Shown here piece after piece: positions 1-7,078 of a stretch of DNA of 10,196 nucleotides (the stretch's first letter is position 1; each line of letters opens with the position of its first letter). Below the pieces are notes generated by a model. It had not been told where the DNA came from and did not search any database. It saw only the letters and a program-made list of their open reading frames with translations. A program made the translations under genes and the position numbers. Origin of the DNA: Bacteroidota bacterium (GTDB lineage Bacteria > Bacteroidota > Rhodothermia > Balneolales > Balneolaceae); NCBI GenBank assembly GCA_024635465.1, contig JAGXIS010000075.1:1-10196 (forward strand), given 5' to 3'.

Positions 1-270
1 CAAATGTTTATGGGTGTGGTGACCGGAGATCGGTCACCCATGAAACCACCCGTTGACAATATGGATGAAATCTGGAATGAGCATACCAAATATGCTGTGC
101 AACAGATGCTTGCATGCTCATTTATTGGAAGTGTTGAAAATGTGAAAAATCAGATCAAACATTTCTTGGATCAAACCAAGGCCGATGAGTTGATGGTTTC
201 GACCTATATATTTGATCATGATCAAAGGATTAAATCCTATCAACTACTTACAGAAGTTATGGATGAATAG
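1..270 (+). CDS. LLM class flavin-dependent oxidoreductase, C-terminal fragment (5' end outside window)
   Basis: The reading frame is open from the first base and ends at TAG 268-270, so only the last 89 codons of a longer gene are present. The tail resembles the C-terminus of luciferase-like (LLM class) flavin monooxygenases. These are (beta/alpha)8-barrel enzymes of the cytoplasm that use reduced flavin; full-length members are usually around 330 residues. What I recognise is the late family pattern in order: a Pro-Pro segment (KPPVDNM), a Gly-Ser-x-Glu-x-Val turn (IGSVENVKNQI), then the ADELMVSTYIFDHDQRIKSYQLL block. In this family that block forms the final strand and helix and ends in D-H-x-x-R-x-x-S. 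The substrate cannot be inferred. ATG codons at 4 and 10 are internal methionines, not starts. The gene ends 25 bp before a small gene on the same strand and could be co-transcribed with it. Confidence 0.82.
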   Translation, partial: QMFMGVVTGDRSPMKPPVDNMDEIWNEHTKYAVQQMLACSFIGSVENVKNQIKHFLDQTKADELMVSTYIFDHDQRIKSYQLLTEVMDE

Positions 271-295
271 TGGTCACCACTTTAATCAAAATATT

Positions 296-484
296 ATGGA
301 TAAAAGAGAACTTAAATTAGCCGAAGATATCAGAACAAACTGTATAGAAGCCGCTAAAGATGGATTCAATGATGCATCGATGAGCGGACTATGTTTGGAG
401 GGAGCAATGGAAGCGGCGATCAGCGCTATTCAAAAACTTAATCTTAAAGAATTGATTGATAATCATCAGAAAAATATTTCATGA
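296..484 (+). CDS. Small conserved-looking protein of unknown function (62 aa)
   Basis: I cannot assign a function. The predicted product is 62 residues, mostly helical, with no signal peptide or membrane segment. It has a central ASMSGLCLEGAMEAA stretch (about residues 27-41) and cysteines at positions 16 and 33. From memory, unverified, similar short proteins with an SGLCxEGxxEAA core occur beside DUF3565 genes in other bacteria and are sometimes labelled acetyltransferase. At this length it cannot be a complete GNAT enzyme, so I would not transfer that name. The frame is open further upstream to an ATG at 212, but that start would overlap the oxidoreductase by 59 bp and add residues that look like antiframe coding. 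ATG 296 is therefore preferred. No clear Shine-Dalgarno sequence precedes it. The stop overlaps the next start as ATGA (481-484), indicating translational coupling with the DUF3565 gene. Confidence 0.6.
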   Translation: MDKRELKLAEDIRTNCIEAAKDGFNDASMSGLCLEGAMEAAISAIQKLNLKELIDNHQKNIS

Positions 485-669
485 AACAACCTATTACAGG
501 ATTTCATAAAGATGAAAAAGGGGATTGGGTGGCTGACCTAAAGTGTGGACATACACAGCATGTGAGACACAATCCGCCGTGGCAGCTTCGACCCTGGGTT
601 GTAACGGAAGAAGGCAGGCGTTCTAAAATGGGGAAAAAATTGGAGTGCAAAGAGTGTGACAAACATTAG
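481..669 (+). CDS. DUF3565 domain-containing protein (62 aa)
   Basis: This small, probably cytoplasmic protein matches the DUF3565 family over its whole length. It opens with a MKQPITGFHKDEKGDWVA segment, followed by LKCGHTQHVRHNPPW (residues 20-34), a PWVVTEEGRR segment (38-47) and a C-terminal CKEC pair (56-59). C22, H24, H27, H30, C56, C59 and H62 are arranged like the ligands of a small zinc ribbon; metal binding is my inference. The molecular function of the family is unknown to me. The start ATG overlaps the previous stop by four bases, so the two are probably translated together. Its TAG stop (667-669) overlaps the TAA stop of the convergent permease gene (666-668 on the other strand), so no intergenic space remains for a terminator. 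Confidence 0.85.
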   Translation: MKQPITGFHKDEKGDWVADLKCGHTQHVRHNPPWQLRPWVVTEEGRRSKMGKKLECKECDKH

Positions 670-1796
670 CCTGCGACTTTTCGATAGCGGTTTACAGCAA
701 CCATCAAAAAGAGAATACTCATCCCAAACAGGAGTAGTACCATCCACTGGATTTCGGCCCAACCGGCTCCTTTTAAGAGCACCATCCGCATGATTTTAAT
801 GAACCAAGCCACCGGATTGATTATAGTAAGATCCTGTGCCCAGCCGGGCATACTTTCAATCGGGGTAAACAGACCACCCATCAAAATAAAAACCACCATG
901 ATGAACCAGGCAATAAACATGGCTTGTTGTTGTGTGTTTGTAACGGTTGAAATCAGAAGTCCGATAGCCTGAACCACAACCAGATAAAGTCCGGCTACAG
1001 CCATAATCAGAAACAAACTGCCTACAAAAGGGATCTGAAACCCATACCGTGCAAGTGCCAGCCCTATCAGTAAATCAACCATTCCGATGATCCAGAATGG
1101 TACCAGCTTGCCGATCATAAACTGATATTTATGAATGGGTGTCACGTTAAGCTGTTCAATGGTGCCGATCTCTTTTTCTCTGACAATATTCATCCCTGAA
1201 AGGAAAAGACCAATCATCGATACAAGCACAACAAGTATACCAGGAACCATAAACGTGATATAATCCAGATCCGGATTGTACCAGTTCACCGGTATCAGGT
1301 TTATCATTTTAGCCTTTGAATAGTTTCCCCGATCTGAAACTAACTGAAGTTCAACAGTGCGGGACCGGTTAAAATCCCGAATGATAGAACTACTATACGA
1401 TTGGATCAGTCCTGCCGTACTGCCATCCACAGCATCAATGATAAGCTGAACGGGTACAATATTTCCGGCTTCCAGATCTCGCTTAAAATGAATAGGGATA
1501 TGGAGAATCATTCCGATCTCACCGCTGTCCATTTTTTGTATGGCCTGATCTGAATCAAATGTGCTGAATTCCTGCACAAAGTAGCCTGTTGCGCTGAATT
1601 GTGAAGCCAATTCGCGAGAAAAGGCCGATTGGTCCATATCCACGACTGCAAACGGTACTTCTTTCAATTCATAAGTTGCCGCGAATGAAAGAATCAGAAG
1701 CTGTATCACCGGCATGACAAAGAGAATGGGCAGCATCGCTTTGTTGCGAAAGATCTGTATGAATTCTTTTTGCAATAGATACTTTATGGTTTGCAT
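666..1796 (-). CDS. ABC-2 type efflux permease (YbhR/YhhJ-like), last gene of the efflux operon
   Basis: This is an inner-membrane permease subunit of an ABC exporter, 376 residues, the normal length for the ABC-2 YbhR/YbhS/YhhJ group. After a cytoplasmic N-terminal segment (KEFIQIFRNKAMLPI) comes a first membrane helix at about 21-41. A roughly 135-residue extracytoplasmic domain follows (about 45-178), then five C-terminal helices at about 180-201, 228-247, 257-284, 291-310 and 347-367. The cytoplasmic loop carries the family motif REKEIGTIEQLNVTP (206-220), and a GGLFTPIESMP loop (307-317) precedes the last helix, both diagnostic for ABC-2 permeases. It lies 59 bp downstream of the other permease gene and probably forms a heterodimer with it, driven by the two ATPases encoded upstream. 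The transported substrate is unknown. ATG 1796 is preceded by no obvious Shine-Dalgarno sequence. Confidence 0.9.
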   Translation of the reverse strand: MQTIKYLLQKEFIQIFRNKAMLPILFVMPVIQLLILSFAATYELKEVPFAVVDMDQSAFSRELASQFSATGYFVQEFSTFDSDQAIQKMDSGEIGMILHIPIHFKRDLEAGNIVPVQLIIDAVDGSTAGLIQSYSSSIIRDFNRSRTVELQLVSDRGNYSKAKMINLIPVNWYNPDLDYITFMVPGILVVLVSMIGLFLSGMNIVREKEIGTIEQLNVTPIHKYQFMIGKLVPFWIIGMVDLLIGLALARYGFQIPFVGSLFLIMAVAGLYLVVVQAIGLLISTVTNTQQQAMFIAWFIMVVFILMGGLFTPIESMPGWAQDLTIINPVAWFIKIMRMVLLKGAGWAEIQWMVLLLFGMSILFLMVAVNRYRKVAG

Positions 1797-1855
1797 GGAA
1801 TAGGTTTGTCTACGTTTCTCTAATTATTTGAGTGGAGTGGGTTTTAAATTCAACA

Positions 1856-2965
1856 TTATTCAAGCCGTACCTTAAATTTTTTCATGCTAAGTGTTATAAA
1901 GAACCCGGTTAAACACATTAGAATTAGTGTCTCTTTCCATAACATCATAAGGTCGCCTCCTTTTAGCATAATGCTCCTCACAATGATCAAAAACCATTTG
2001 GCCGGAATGACATGGCTAATCCACTGGAGCGGCTCAGGCATACTGGATACGGGAAATATAAATCCGGACAGAAGCACTGTTGGCAGTAAAAGTCCTGCAA
2101 GCGCAATCATCATGGCTGTCTGTTGGTTGTTAGCAATCGCTGAAATAAATACACCCAGAGCAAGTGCCGTGAGAATAAATAGAATTGCCTCTGCAAAGAA
2201 TAAGAGAATTGAACCTCTGAACGGGACATCAAACAAAAATTCTGCAAGTATCAGAATTGTAACCACATTGATCACGGAAAGCACTAGGTAGGGAAGCACT
2301 TTTCCGATAATGATATGGTGTGGTTTGAGCGGTGATACAAGCAGAATCTCCATATTGCCCATTTCTTTTTCTCGCGTGATCGAAATAGATGTCATTAGTG
2401 CGGAAATCAGCATCAGAATCACGGCAATCAAACCCGGAACAAAAAGATTCACGCTTCTTAATTCAGGATTGTACATCATTCTCACTACCGGCTGCACTCC
2501 AGCAACTGCTATTTGATTATCCTGATTAAGACTTGCGGTGTACTCTTCCACAATACGTGATGTATACGCCTGGAGTATTCCGGCCAGATTAGGATCGGTC
2601 GCATCGCTGATGATCTGAATATCGGCTGATCCGAAACGCTCCAGATTTTCCGCAAAACCCGCTTCGAACACAATCACACTGCGAACACTTCCCTGCCTGA
2701 AAAGAGGCTCCACCTCTCGATAACTATCTAGGTTTTCAGCAATCAAAAAGGAGTCAGAGGCTTCTATTTGTTGAATGAGAGTCCGGGTAACCTGATCTTT
2801 CGAAAAATCGAGAACGGCAATACGTGCATTGTCCACTTCATTGCGAATTGCATATCCGAATAGGATCATCATAATGAGGGGCATTCCGAACAATACAATT
2901 AATGTTCGCTTGTCGCGATAGATTTGCTTGAACTCTTTTATGATAAAACCATTGAATGAATTCAT
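1856..2965 (-). CDS. ABC-2 type efflux permease (YbhS-like)
   Basis: This is the partner inner-membrane permease, 369 residues from the chosen start. It has the same layout as its neighbour: an amphipathic N-terminus (FIIKEFKQIYRDKRT), a first helix at about 22-40, a large periplasmic domain at about 44-172, and a five-helix C-terminal half. The ABC-2 loop motif TREKEMGNMEILLVSP is at 197-212 and a SGFIFPVSSMP loop at 300-310. The frame stays open upstream to an ATG at 3151. That extension lies wholly inside the preceding ATPase gene and adds 62 residues without permease character. ATG 2965 starts the protein exactly where the family does, four bases after the ATPase stop, and was chosen for that reason. 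The tight spacing implies translational coupling. Similarity to the other permease is evident in the loop motif, but the two have diverged well apart, as in YbhS and YbhR. Confidence 0.9.
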   Translation of the reverse strand: MNSFNGFIIKEFKQIYRDKRTLIVLFGMPLIMMILFGYAIRNEVDNARIAVLDFSKDQVTRTLIQQIEASDSFLIAENLDSYREVEPLFRQGSVRSVIVFEAGFAENLERFGSADIQIISDATDPNLAGILQAYTSRIVEEYTASLNQDNQIAVAGVQPVVRMMYNPELRSVNLFVPGLIAVILMLISALMTSISITREKEMGNMEILLVSPLKPHHIIIGKVLPYLVLSVINVVTILILAEFLFDVPFRGSILLFFAEAILFILTALALGVFISAIANNQQTAMMIALAGLLLPTVLLSGFIFPVSSMPEPLQWISHVIPAKWFLIIVRSIMLKGGDLMMLWKETLILMCLTGFFITLSMKKFKVRLE

Positions 2966-2969
2966 AGCA

Positions 2970-3722
2970 TCACGATGGGTTGTCGACGGTTGTTGATTTC
3001 CGGGCCAGTTGAATAAATACTTCTTCGATTGATTCAGCCGAATATGATTCTTTGAGACCGTCAGGAGTGTCGAGTGCTGCAATGGTTCCATCCACCATGA
3101 TGGATACCCTGTCGCAGTATTCCGCTTCATCCATATAGTGAGTGGTGACAAAAACGGTTATTCCTGCTTCAGAAGCTTCATAGATCATCTCCCAAAATTG
3201 GCGTCGGGTAACCGGGTCCACGCCACCGGTGGGTTCATCCAGGAAAACTATAGAGGGGTTGTGAAGGGTGGCAACTGAAAAGGCAAGTTTCTGCTTCCAT
3301 CCTTGGGGAAGCGAACCAACCTGTTTGTTTTTGACATCTGCCAATCCCGTTTTTTCTACCACTTCATTTGTTTTTCGATTTAATAGAGCTCTGTCTATGC
3401 CATAAATACCTCCGTAAAATCTGATGTTTTCTAATGCAGTCAGATCGTCGTACAGTGAAAATTTCTGGCTCATGTAGCCGATGTTTTTCTTGATTTGATC
3501 TGCCTCGGTATAGACATCCCAGCCTGATACCATTGCAGCACCCGAGGTAGGTATAAGCAGGCCTGTAAGCATCTTCATGGCTGTTGTTTTTCCTGCTCCG
3601 TTAGCCCCAAGAAAACCGAATATCTCTCCCTTTTTTATCTCAAAAGAAATTCGGTTCACAGCGGTGAAATCGCCGAATTTCCTTGTCAGATCTTCCGCTA
3701 AAATGGCTGTTTCAGACATCAT
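2970..3722 (-). CDS. ABC transporter ATP-binding protein, second subunit (equivalent to YbhF C-terminal half)
   Basis: This cytoplasmic ATPase of the exporter is 250 residues, a single nucleotide-binding domain. Visible motifs are Walker A GANGAGKTT (39-47), Q-loop glutamine 86 in GYMSQKFSLYDDLT, Walker B IVFLDEP (158-164) with catalytic E163, and the H-loop histidine 195 in TTHYMDEAEYCDR. The ABC signature is abnormal: LPQGW (138-142) replaces LSGGQ. A Leu-Pro-x-Gly signature is, to my knowledge, typical of the C-terminal half of fused YbhF-type ATPases, so this is a family trait rather than decay. Paired with the ATPase encoded just upstream, its intact Walker A/B, Q- and H-loops face the partner's good LSGGM signature. 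This makes the one canonical ATP site of the dimer. Two consecutive ATG codons (3722 and 3719) could serve as start. The gene begins 26 bp after the first ATPase and ends four bases before the permease. Confidence 0.92.
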   Translation of the reverse strand: MMSETAILAEDLTRKFGDFTAVNRISFEIKKGEIFGFLGANGAGKTTAMKMLTGLLIPTSGAAMVSGWDVYTEADQIKKNIGYMSQKFSLYDDLTALENIRFYGGIYGIDRALLNRKTNEVVEKTGLADVKNKQVGSLPQGWKQKLAFSVATLHNPSIVFLDEPTGGVDPVTRRQFWEMIYEASEAGITVFVTTHYMDEAEYCDRVSIMVDGTIAALDTPDGLKESYSAESIEEVFIQLARKSTTVDNPS

Positions 3723-3748
3723 GTTTATTGCTGTGTGATTCTAAAAGT

Positions 3749-4660
3749 TCATCCCTGCATCAAATTCATAAAAGTATCTTCAATTCCCGGTTGTATCGGC
3801 CGGATATCTGCATCCGGCACCCCCTCCTGATGCAAAAATTCTTTCAGCTCCGGCACATCGGGTTCACTTCGTTGATCTGTGTAGTGAATAAATTCACCGA
3901 AAGGATGAGCAGACTCTGTATGCGGATAACGCTGCAGGGTACGAATCAACCGAAACCGATTCGCTGATTTGATACCAAGCAAGGTTTTGTCGAACGATCC
4001 AACAATGCCGGGCGGCGTATCAACCTTTAAAATTTTCCCCTCCTGTATAAGTGCCACTCTGTCGCACTGTCTGGCTTCATCCATATAAGGTGTAGATACA
4101 ATAATAGTGATATTCTCCTGCCTCAGCATTTTCAGCATCTCCCAAAACTCTTTCCTGGAAACAGCATCCACTCCAGTTGTGGGTTCGTCCAGTACCAGGA
4201 GCTTGGGTTTGTGAATCAGGGCACAGCTGAGGGCTAATTTCTGTTTCATACCTCCTGAAAGGTCGCCGGCCAATCTATGTTTAAAAGGTTCGATTTGACT
4301 GTAAATTGGCTCTACCAGGTCATAATTCTCCTCGAGTGTGGTGCCAAATACAGATGCAAAAAAATGGATGTTCTCTTCAACACTTAAATCACGGTAGAGT
4401 GAAAATTTGCCCGGCATATATCCAAGCAGCGGGCGAAGCTTTTTATAATCCTTTACCACATCATATCCCAACACGTGGGCAGTACCGGAATCAGGTGTAA
4501 GCAGAGTGGTGAGGATTCTGAACAACGTTGTTTTTCCTGCCCCATCGGGACCTATCACCCCAAATATTTCACCTTCTTCAACATTGAGCGTAATGTTTTT
4601 TAACGCTGTAATATTGCCAAAGGATTTGGTCAGGTTTTCTATGTGGATTACGGAGTTCAT
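3749..4660 (-). CDS. ABC transporter ATP-binding protein, first subunit, with degenerate Q- and H-loops (equivalent to YbhF N-terminal half)
   Basis: This cytoplasmic ATPase has 303 residues: a nucleotide-binding domain (1 to about 225) and an extra C-terminal domain of about 75 residues that may contact the permeases. Walker A is GPDGAGKTT (37-45), the signature LSGGM (134-138) is good, and Walker B is LLVLDEP (154-160) with E159. Two catalytic-site residues are missing. The Q-loop reads YMPGKFSLY, with glycine 84 where glutamine is expected. The H-loop reads STPYMDEA, with proline 191 where histidine is expected. I recall the STPYMDEA form from YbhF-type N-terminal halves and the YMPG form from Bacteroidota relatives, so both are probably inherited. 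It should pair with the downstream ATPase as an asymmetric heterodimer. The start lies 25 bp after the adaptor gene. The D-box region TTGVDAVSRKEFWEML fits the drug-exporter (DrrA/YbhF-like) class. Confidence 0.92.
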   Translation of the reverse strand: MNSVIHIENLTKSFGNITALKNITLNVEEGEIFGVIGPDGAGKTTLFRILTTLLTPDSGTAHVLGYDVVKDYKKLRPLLGYMPGKFSLYRDLSVEENIHFFASVFGTTLEENYDLVEPIYSQIEPFKHRLAGDLSGGMKQKLALSCALIHKPKLLVLDEPTTGVDAVSRKEFWEMLKMLRQENITIIVSTPYMDEARQCDRVALIQEGKILKVDTPPGIVGSFDKTLLGIKSANRFRLIRTLQRYPHTESAHPFGEFIHYTDQRSEPDVPELKEFLHQEGVPDADIRPIQPGIEDTFMNLMQG

Positions 4661-4685
4661 CTATGTTGTACTAACTGAATAGGGT

Positions 4686-5579
4686 TCAAAAATTAACTTC
4701 GCCCGGCATGCCGATCTTAAGGCGACCCTCAGTATTTCTGACACGCACTTTTACTGCATAGACCTGGGTTACGCGTTCTTCTTTGGTCTGGATCATCCGC
4801 GGTGTAAACTCCGCCCTGGATGCAATCCAACTTACGGTACCTGTCAGACTTTCGTTTTCAGTACTGTTTCGGTCGATAAGAACCTCAACCTCTTCACCAA
4901 TTTTCACATCAGGCAATTGAGCGCCTGAGACGTACACTCGTATAATCATCTCATCGAGTGAGGCGATACGGTAGAGTGGTTTGCCCGTCGAAGCCAGTTC
5001 ATGGGTTTCTGTATATGTTTGCAGAACCGTTCCCCCCATTGGATTCACGATCATCGCTCTTCGGATCTGATCCTCAATTTGTTCAATCTGAATCCTCATT
5101 CGGTTCAGTTCAGCGAAGACAGATTGTTTTTCTATTTTCACAGCATTGATTCTTTGTTGTAAGGTATTTACCTCTCCCTCAGCCCTGTCGAGTTGTTGTC
5201 CTGTAGCTGCATTTTCCTGCTGAAGAGACCGGATACGTTCCAGTTCTTTGTTTGCGGTTTCAAGCTGTGATTGAAATACTGCAGACTGAGCATTCAACCC
5301 GCTTATATTTGTTCGAACGGATGCAATGGCTGCCTCTGCTTCCCTTTTTTGAAGGGAGAGTTGAGTGGTGTCGATGAGGCCAACAATCATTCCCTCATCC
5401 AGAAGATCCCCCTCGTTTATGTCGAATACGAGCAATTTTCCCGGAGTTTCTGCCGAAATCAATACATCTTCCGCTTCAAATTGGCCGTAAGCATCGGAAC
5501 GCTCCGACTCCATACAATCGACAGCCATCAAGAGTACTGTGATTCCGATAGTGATTCGTTTTATTGATTTCAATTCCAT
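4686..5579 (-). CDS. HlyD-family periplasmic adaptor (YbhG/YhiI-like membrane fusion protein)
   Basis: This is the periplasmic adaptor linking the inner-membrane ABC exporter to the outer-membrane channel. Of 297 residues, about 8-20 form a hydrophobic N-terminal segment. A first lipoyl half follows (about 35-74, including AETPGKLLVFDINEGD), then a long heptad-rich hairpin (about 75-175), the second lipoyl half (about 177-208, NPMGGTVLQTYTE) and a beta-barrel domain. The latter contains AEFTPRMIQTKEERVTQVYAVKV (about 256-278, centred on FTPRMIQTKEER), a signature of the YbhG/YhiI branch. C22 follows the hydrophobic segment as LLMAVDC, so a lipoprotein anchor is conceivable, but Asp at -1 is not a canonical lipobox. 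The protein may instead be membrane-anchored by an uncleaved segment. Its ATG lies inside the end of the channel gene (10-bp overlap), with an AGGGA sequence five bases before the start. This supports coupled translation and fixes the start. Confidence 0.92.
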   Translation of the reverse strand: MELKSIKRITIGITVLLMAVDCMESERSDAYGQFEAEDVLISAETPGKLLVFDINEGDLLDEGMIVGLIDTTQLSLQKREAEAAIASVRTNISGLNAQSAVFQSQLETANKELERIRSLQQENAATGQQLDRAEGEVNTLQQRINAVKIEKQSVFAELNRMRIQIEQIEDQIRRAMIVNPMGGTVLQTYTETHELASTGKPLYRIASLDEMIIRVYVSGAQLPDVKIGEEVEVLIDRNSTENESLTGTVSWIASRAEFTPRMIQTKEERVTQVYAVKVRVRNTEGRLKIGMPGEVNF

Positions 5580-6856
5580 GATATTCCCTGTTTGGTTCTG
5601 TATTCGGTAAGCGCCTGTGTCAGCCGGATTTTTCTGATTTCAAGATTGATTCTTGCACGGCTCTCGGCATTTAGCTCTGTGATATATTCAGTGGATGTAA
5701 TCGCTCCCTGCTCAAGCTGAGCTAATTTCTCGGTTACAATATTGCTTCTAAGAATCAGGACTTCCGTGTCCTGTTCGATCTTTTTTCGAATGGCCTCTAT
5801 CTCTTCTTCTGTCTCGTGAAGAGATGCCTGAAGTTGACGAGTAAAAATGTCGCGATCGCTGATAATGACTCGTTTTTGCAGATTCAGCAGCTCTTTTTTG
5901 ATGGATGCATTTTTTGTATTTCTGAAGCTCCATTGTGCCCGGGCACCCACAATCCAAAAGAACTGAAGGTCGTCATCAAATACATCCAACCCCGGTCGTC
6001 CATAAGCAGAGGTAGCAAAAAGGGATACCGTCGGAAGCATCTCAGCACCGGAAAGCTGTTTTTGTGATTCGAGTCGCTGTTCATTCGCTTCAAACAGATC
6101 ATACTCCGGTCGGTTGATATGTGCAGATATATCAACTGCTGATTCATTGGAATTGGGTAATTCCAGTCGGGTTTCGACGGAAATGTCTACACCCAATAAT
6201 TCACTCAAAACACCATATCCCGTATTGATAAGCCCATTGGTACCGGTAAGGTCTTGTTCAATTTTGATATGTTCCGCTCTGAGCACCATTGCATCACTTG
6301 GTAACAGTACGCCATTTCGGACCAGACTCTCTATCCTATCCTGCTGCTTTTTGATGTCATCGAGTAAAAGTTCAAGTACCTCTTGTTGTTTTTGCATCAT
6401 CAAAATACCGAACCATACTTGTTCCATCTGTTCCCGCACACTCAAAAATTCTGATCGGATCCGTGCTTGTTCTTCGGTACCGGAATGTTCTTCTGATTCT
6501 TGAGCATATCGGGTTCTGCCACCGTCAAAAAGTGACTGGTTTACTTCTAAGGAAAAATTATAATGGTCTTTACTGAATAGGGGAGGATCCATACCCGGTG
6601 TCGAAAAGGGTATCTCTGTAACATCCGAGCGATAGCTCATGCTGGCATTGAGACGTAATTCCGGTAGTCGTCCGGTGCCGGCAATTCTGCGATTCCATTC
6701 AGTGATTTGTTGTTGGAGATGTGCTTTGTCGCCCAGTGGCCAGGATTCTTCAAGTTGTTCATAGGCCTGATTCAAGGTGAATGAAGCTGTGTTCCCCTGA
6801 CCGATTGCGAAGCCGGCCTGACAAAATAGCAATATTGCCAATACATATTTTTTCAT
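5570..6856 (-). CDS. TolC-family outer membrane efflux protein, first gene of the operon
   Basis: This is the outer-membrane channel and periplasmic tunnel component of the efflux system, 428 residues, slightly short but normal for TolC-family proteins. Residues 1 to about 20 (MKKYVLAILLFCQAGFAIGQ) form a clear Sec signal peptide, which fixes the ATG at 6856. Two similar halves can be traced. The first has a beta segment ending QSLFDGGRTR (107-116), then helical stretches (about 120-220) with LVRNGVLLPSDAM (178-190). The second has a beta segment around LFATSAYGRPGL (279-290) and ARAQWSFRNT (305-314), then helices with LEQGAITSTEYI (381-392). The NGV-LPSD and QGAITSTEY positions are where TolC proteins carry their conserved Gly-x-x-(S/T) turns. 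It is transcribed away from the TetR gene behind a candidate operator and overlaps the adaptor gene by 10 bp. Having a dedicated channel in the operon differs from E. coli ybhGFSR, which uses an unlinked TolC. Confidence 0.92.
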   Translation of the reverse strand: MKKYVLAILLFCQAGFAIGQGNTASFTLNQAYEQLEESWPLGDKAHLQQQITEWNRRIAGTGRLPELRLNASMSYRSDVTEIPFSTPGMDPPLFSKDHYNFSLEVNQSLFDGGRTRYAQESEEHSGTEEQARIRSEFLSVREQMEQVWFGILMMQKQQEVLELLLDDIKKQQDRIESLVRNGVLLPSDAMVLRAEHIKIEQDLTGTNGLINTGYGVLSELLGVDISVETRLELPNSNESAVDISAHINRPEYDLFEANEQRLESQKQLSGAEMLPTVSLFATSAYGRPGLDVFDDDLQFFWIVGARAQWSFRNTKNASIKKELLNLQKRVIISDRDIFTRQLQASLHETEEEIEAIRKKIEQDTEVLILRSNIVTEKLAQLEQGAITSTEYITELNAESRARINLEIRKIRLTQALTEYRTKQGISWN

Positions 6857-6921
6857 TTGTAGTATGGTTTCTGAAAAATTTTGGAGATCTCTTTATCACT
6901 ACAAATACAAATTATGGATAT

Positions 6922-6929
6922 CAAATATA
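6922..6929 (-). promoter_or_regulatory. Candidate -7 box (TATATTTG) of the efflux operon promoter
   Basis: Read on the minus strand the octamer TATATTTG fits the Bacteroidota -7 consensus TAnnTTTG exactly. It would start transcription roughly 55-60 bases before the tolC-like ATG. No good TTTG element is visible at the usual -33 distance; instead the candidate operator occupies that position, one base upstream. The consensus is short and the region AT-rich, so chance occurrence is possible. Confidence 0.4.
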
Positions 6930-6930
6930 A

Positions 6931-6952
6931 AGTTCAACTAAATGGTTGAATT
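6931..6952. promoter_or_regulatory. Candidate TetR operator O1 (efflux operon side)
   Basis: This 22-bp imperfect palindrome contains perfect 6-bp arms, TTCAAC (6933-6938) and GTTGAA (6945-6950), around a 6-bp spacer. The two half-sites, read inward, are AGTTCAACTAA and AATTCAACCAT. It shares 15 of 22 positions with the palindrome at 7079-7100 in fixed register. It lies directly upstream of the candidate -7 box for the efflux operon, where a bound repressor would block RNA polymerase. The assignment to the adjacent TetR protein is inference from position, symmetry and duplication. Confidence 0.6.
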
Positions 6953-7078
6953 AAGTAGTTAATTAAGTGCCGGATATATATGTCGTTCCGTAAATAAAAT
7001 GATATCAATAGTTTGAAATAAATATTACCTTCGGTTTTATAGAAACTATTTTTAGAAACACGATTTTTTTTATCTTAT

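Noticed and set aside
18..38. Perfect 8-bp inverted repeat (GGTGACCG / CGGTCACC) with a 5-base loop
   Set aside because: It lies inside the oxidoreductase coding sequence with no T-run or nearby promoter; probably a coding coincidence.
269..281. 13-bp palindrome AGTGGT-C-ACCACT at the oxidoreductase stop codon
   Set aside because: It could be a small protein-binding site or weak hairpin, but it is short, has no T-run and no second copy in an intergenic region, so no function is claimed.
1884..2291. 135-codon open frame on the + strand
   Set aside because: It is antisense to the permease gene, whose family assignment is clear; the translated product has no recognisable domain.
2966..3151. 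Upstream extension of the YbhS-like permease to an ATG at 3151
   Set aside because: The extra 62 codons lie entirely within the 3' end of the ATPase gene in another frame and do not resemble permease sequence; ATG 2965 matches the family N-terminus.
6114..6503. 129-codon open frame on the + strand, Ser/Cys-rich
   Set aside because: It is antisense to the TolC-like gene; its composition reflects the complementary codons and it has no recognisable domain.
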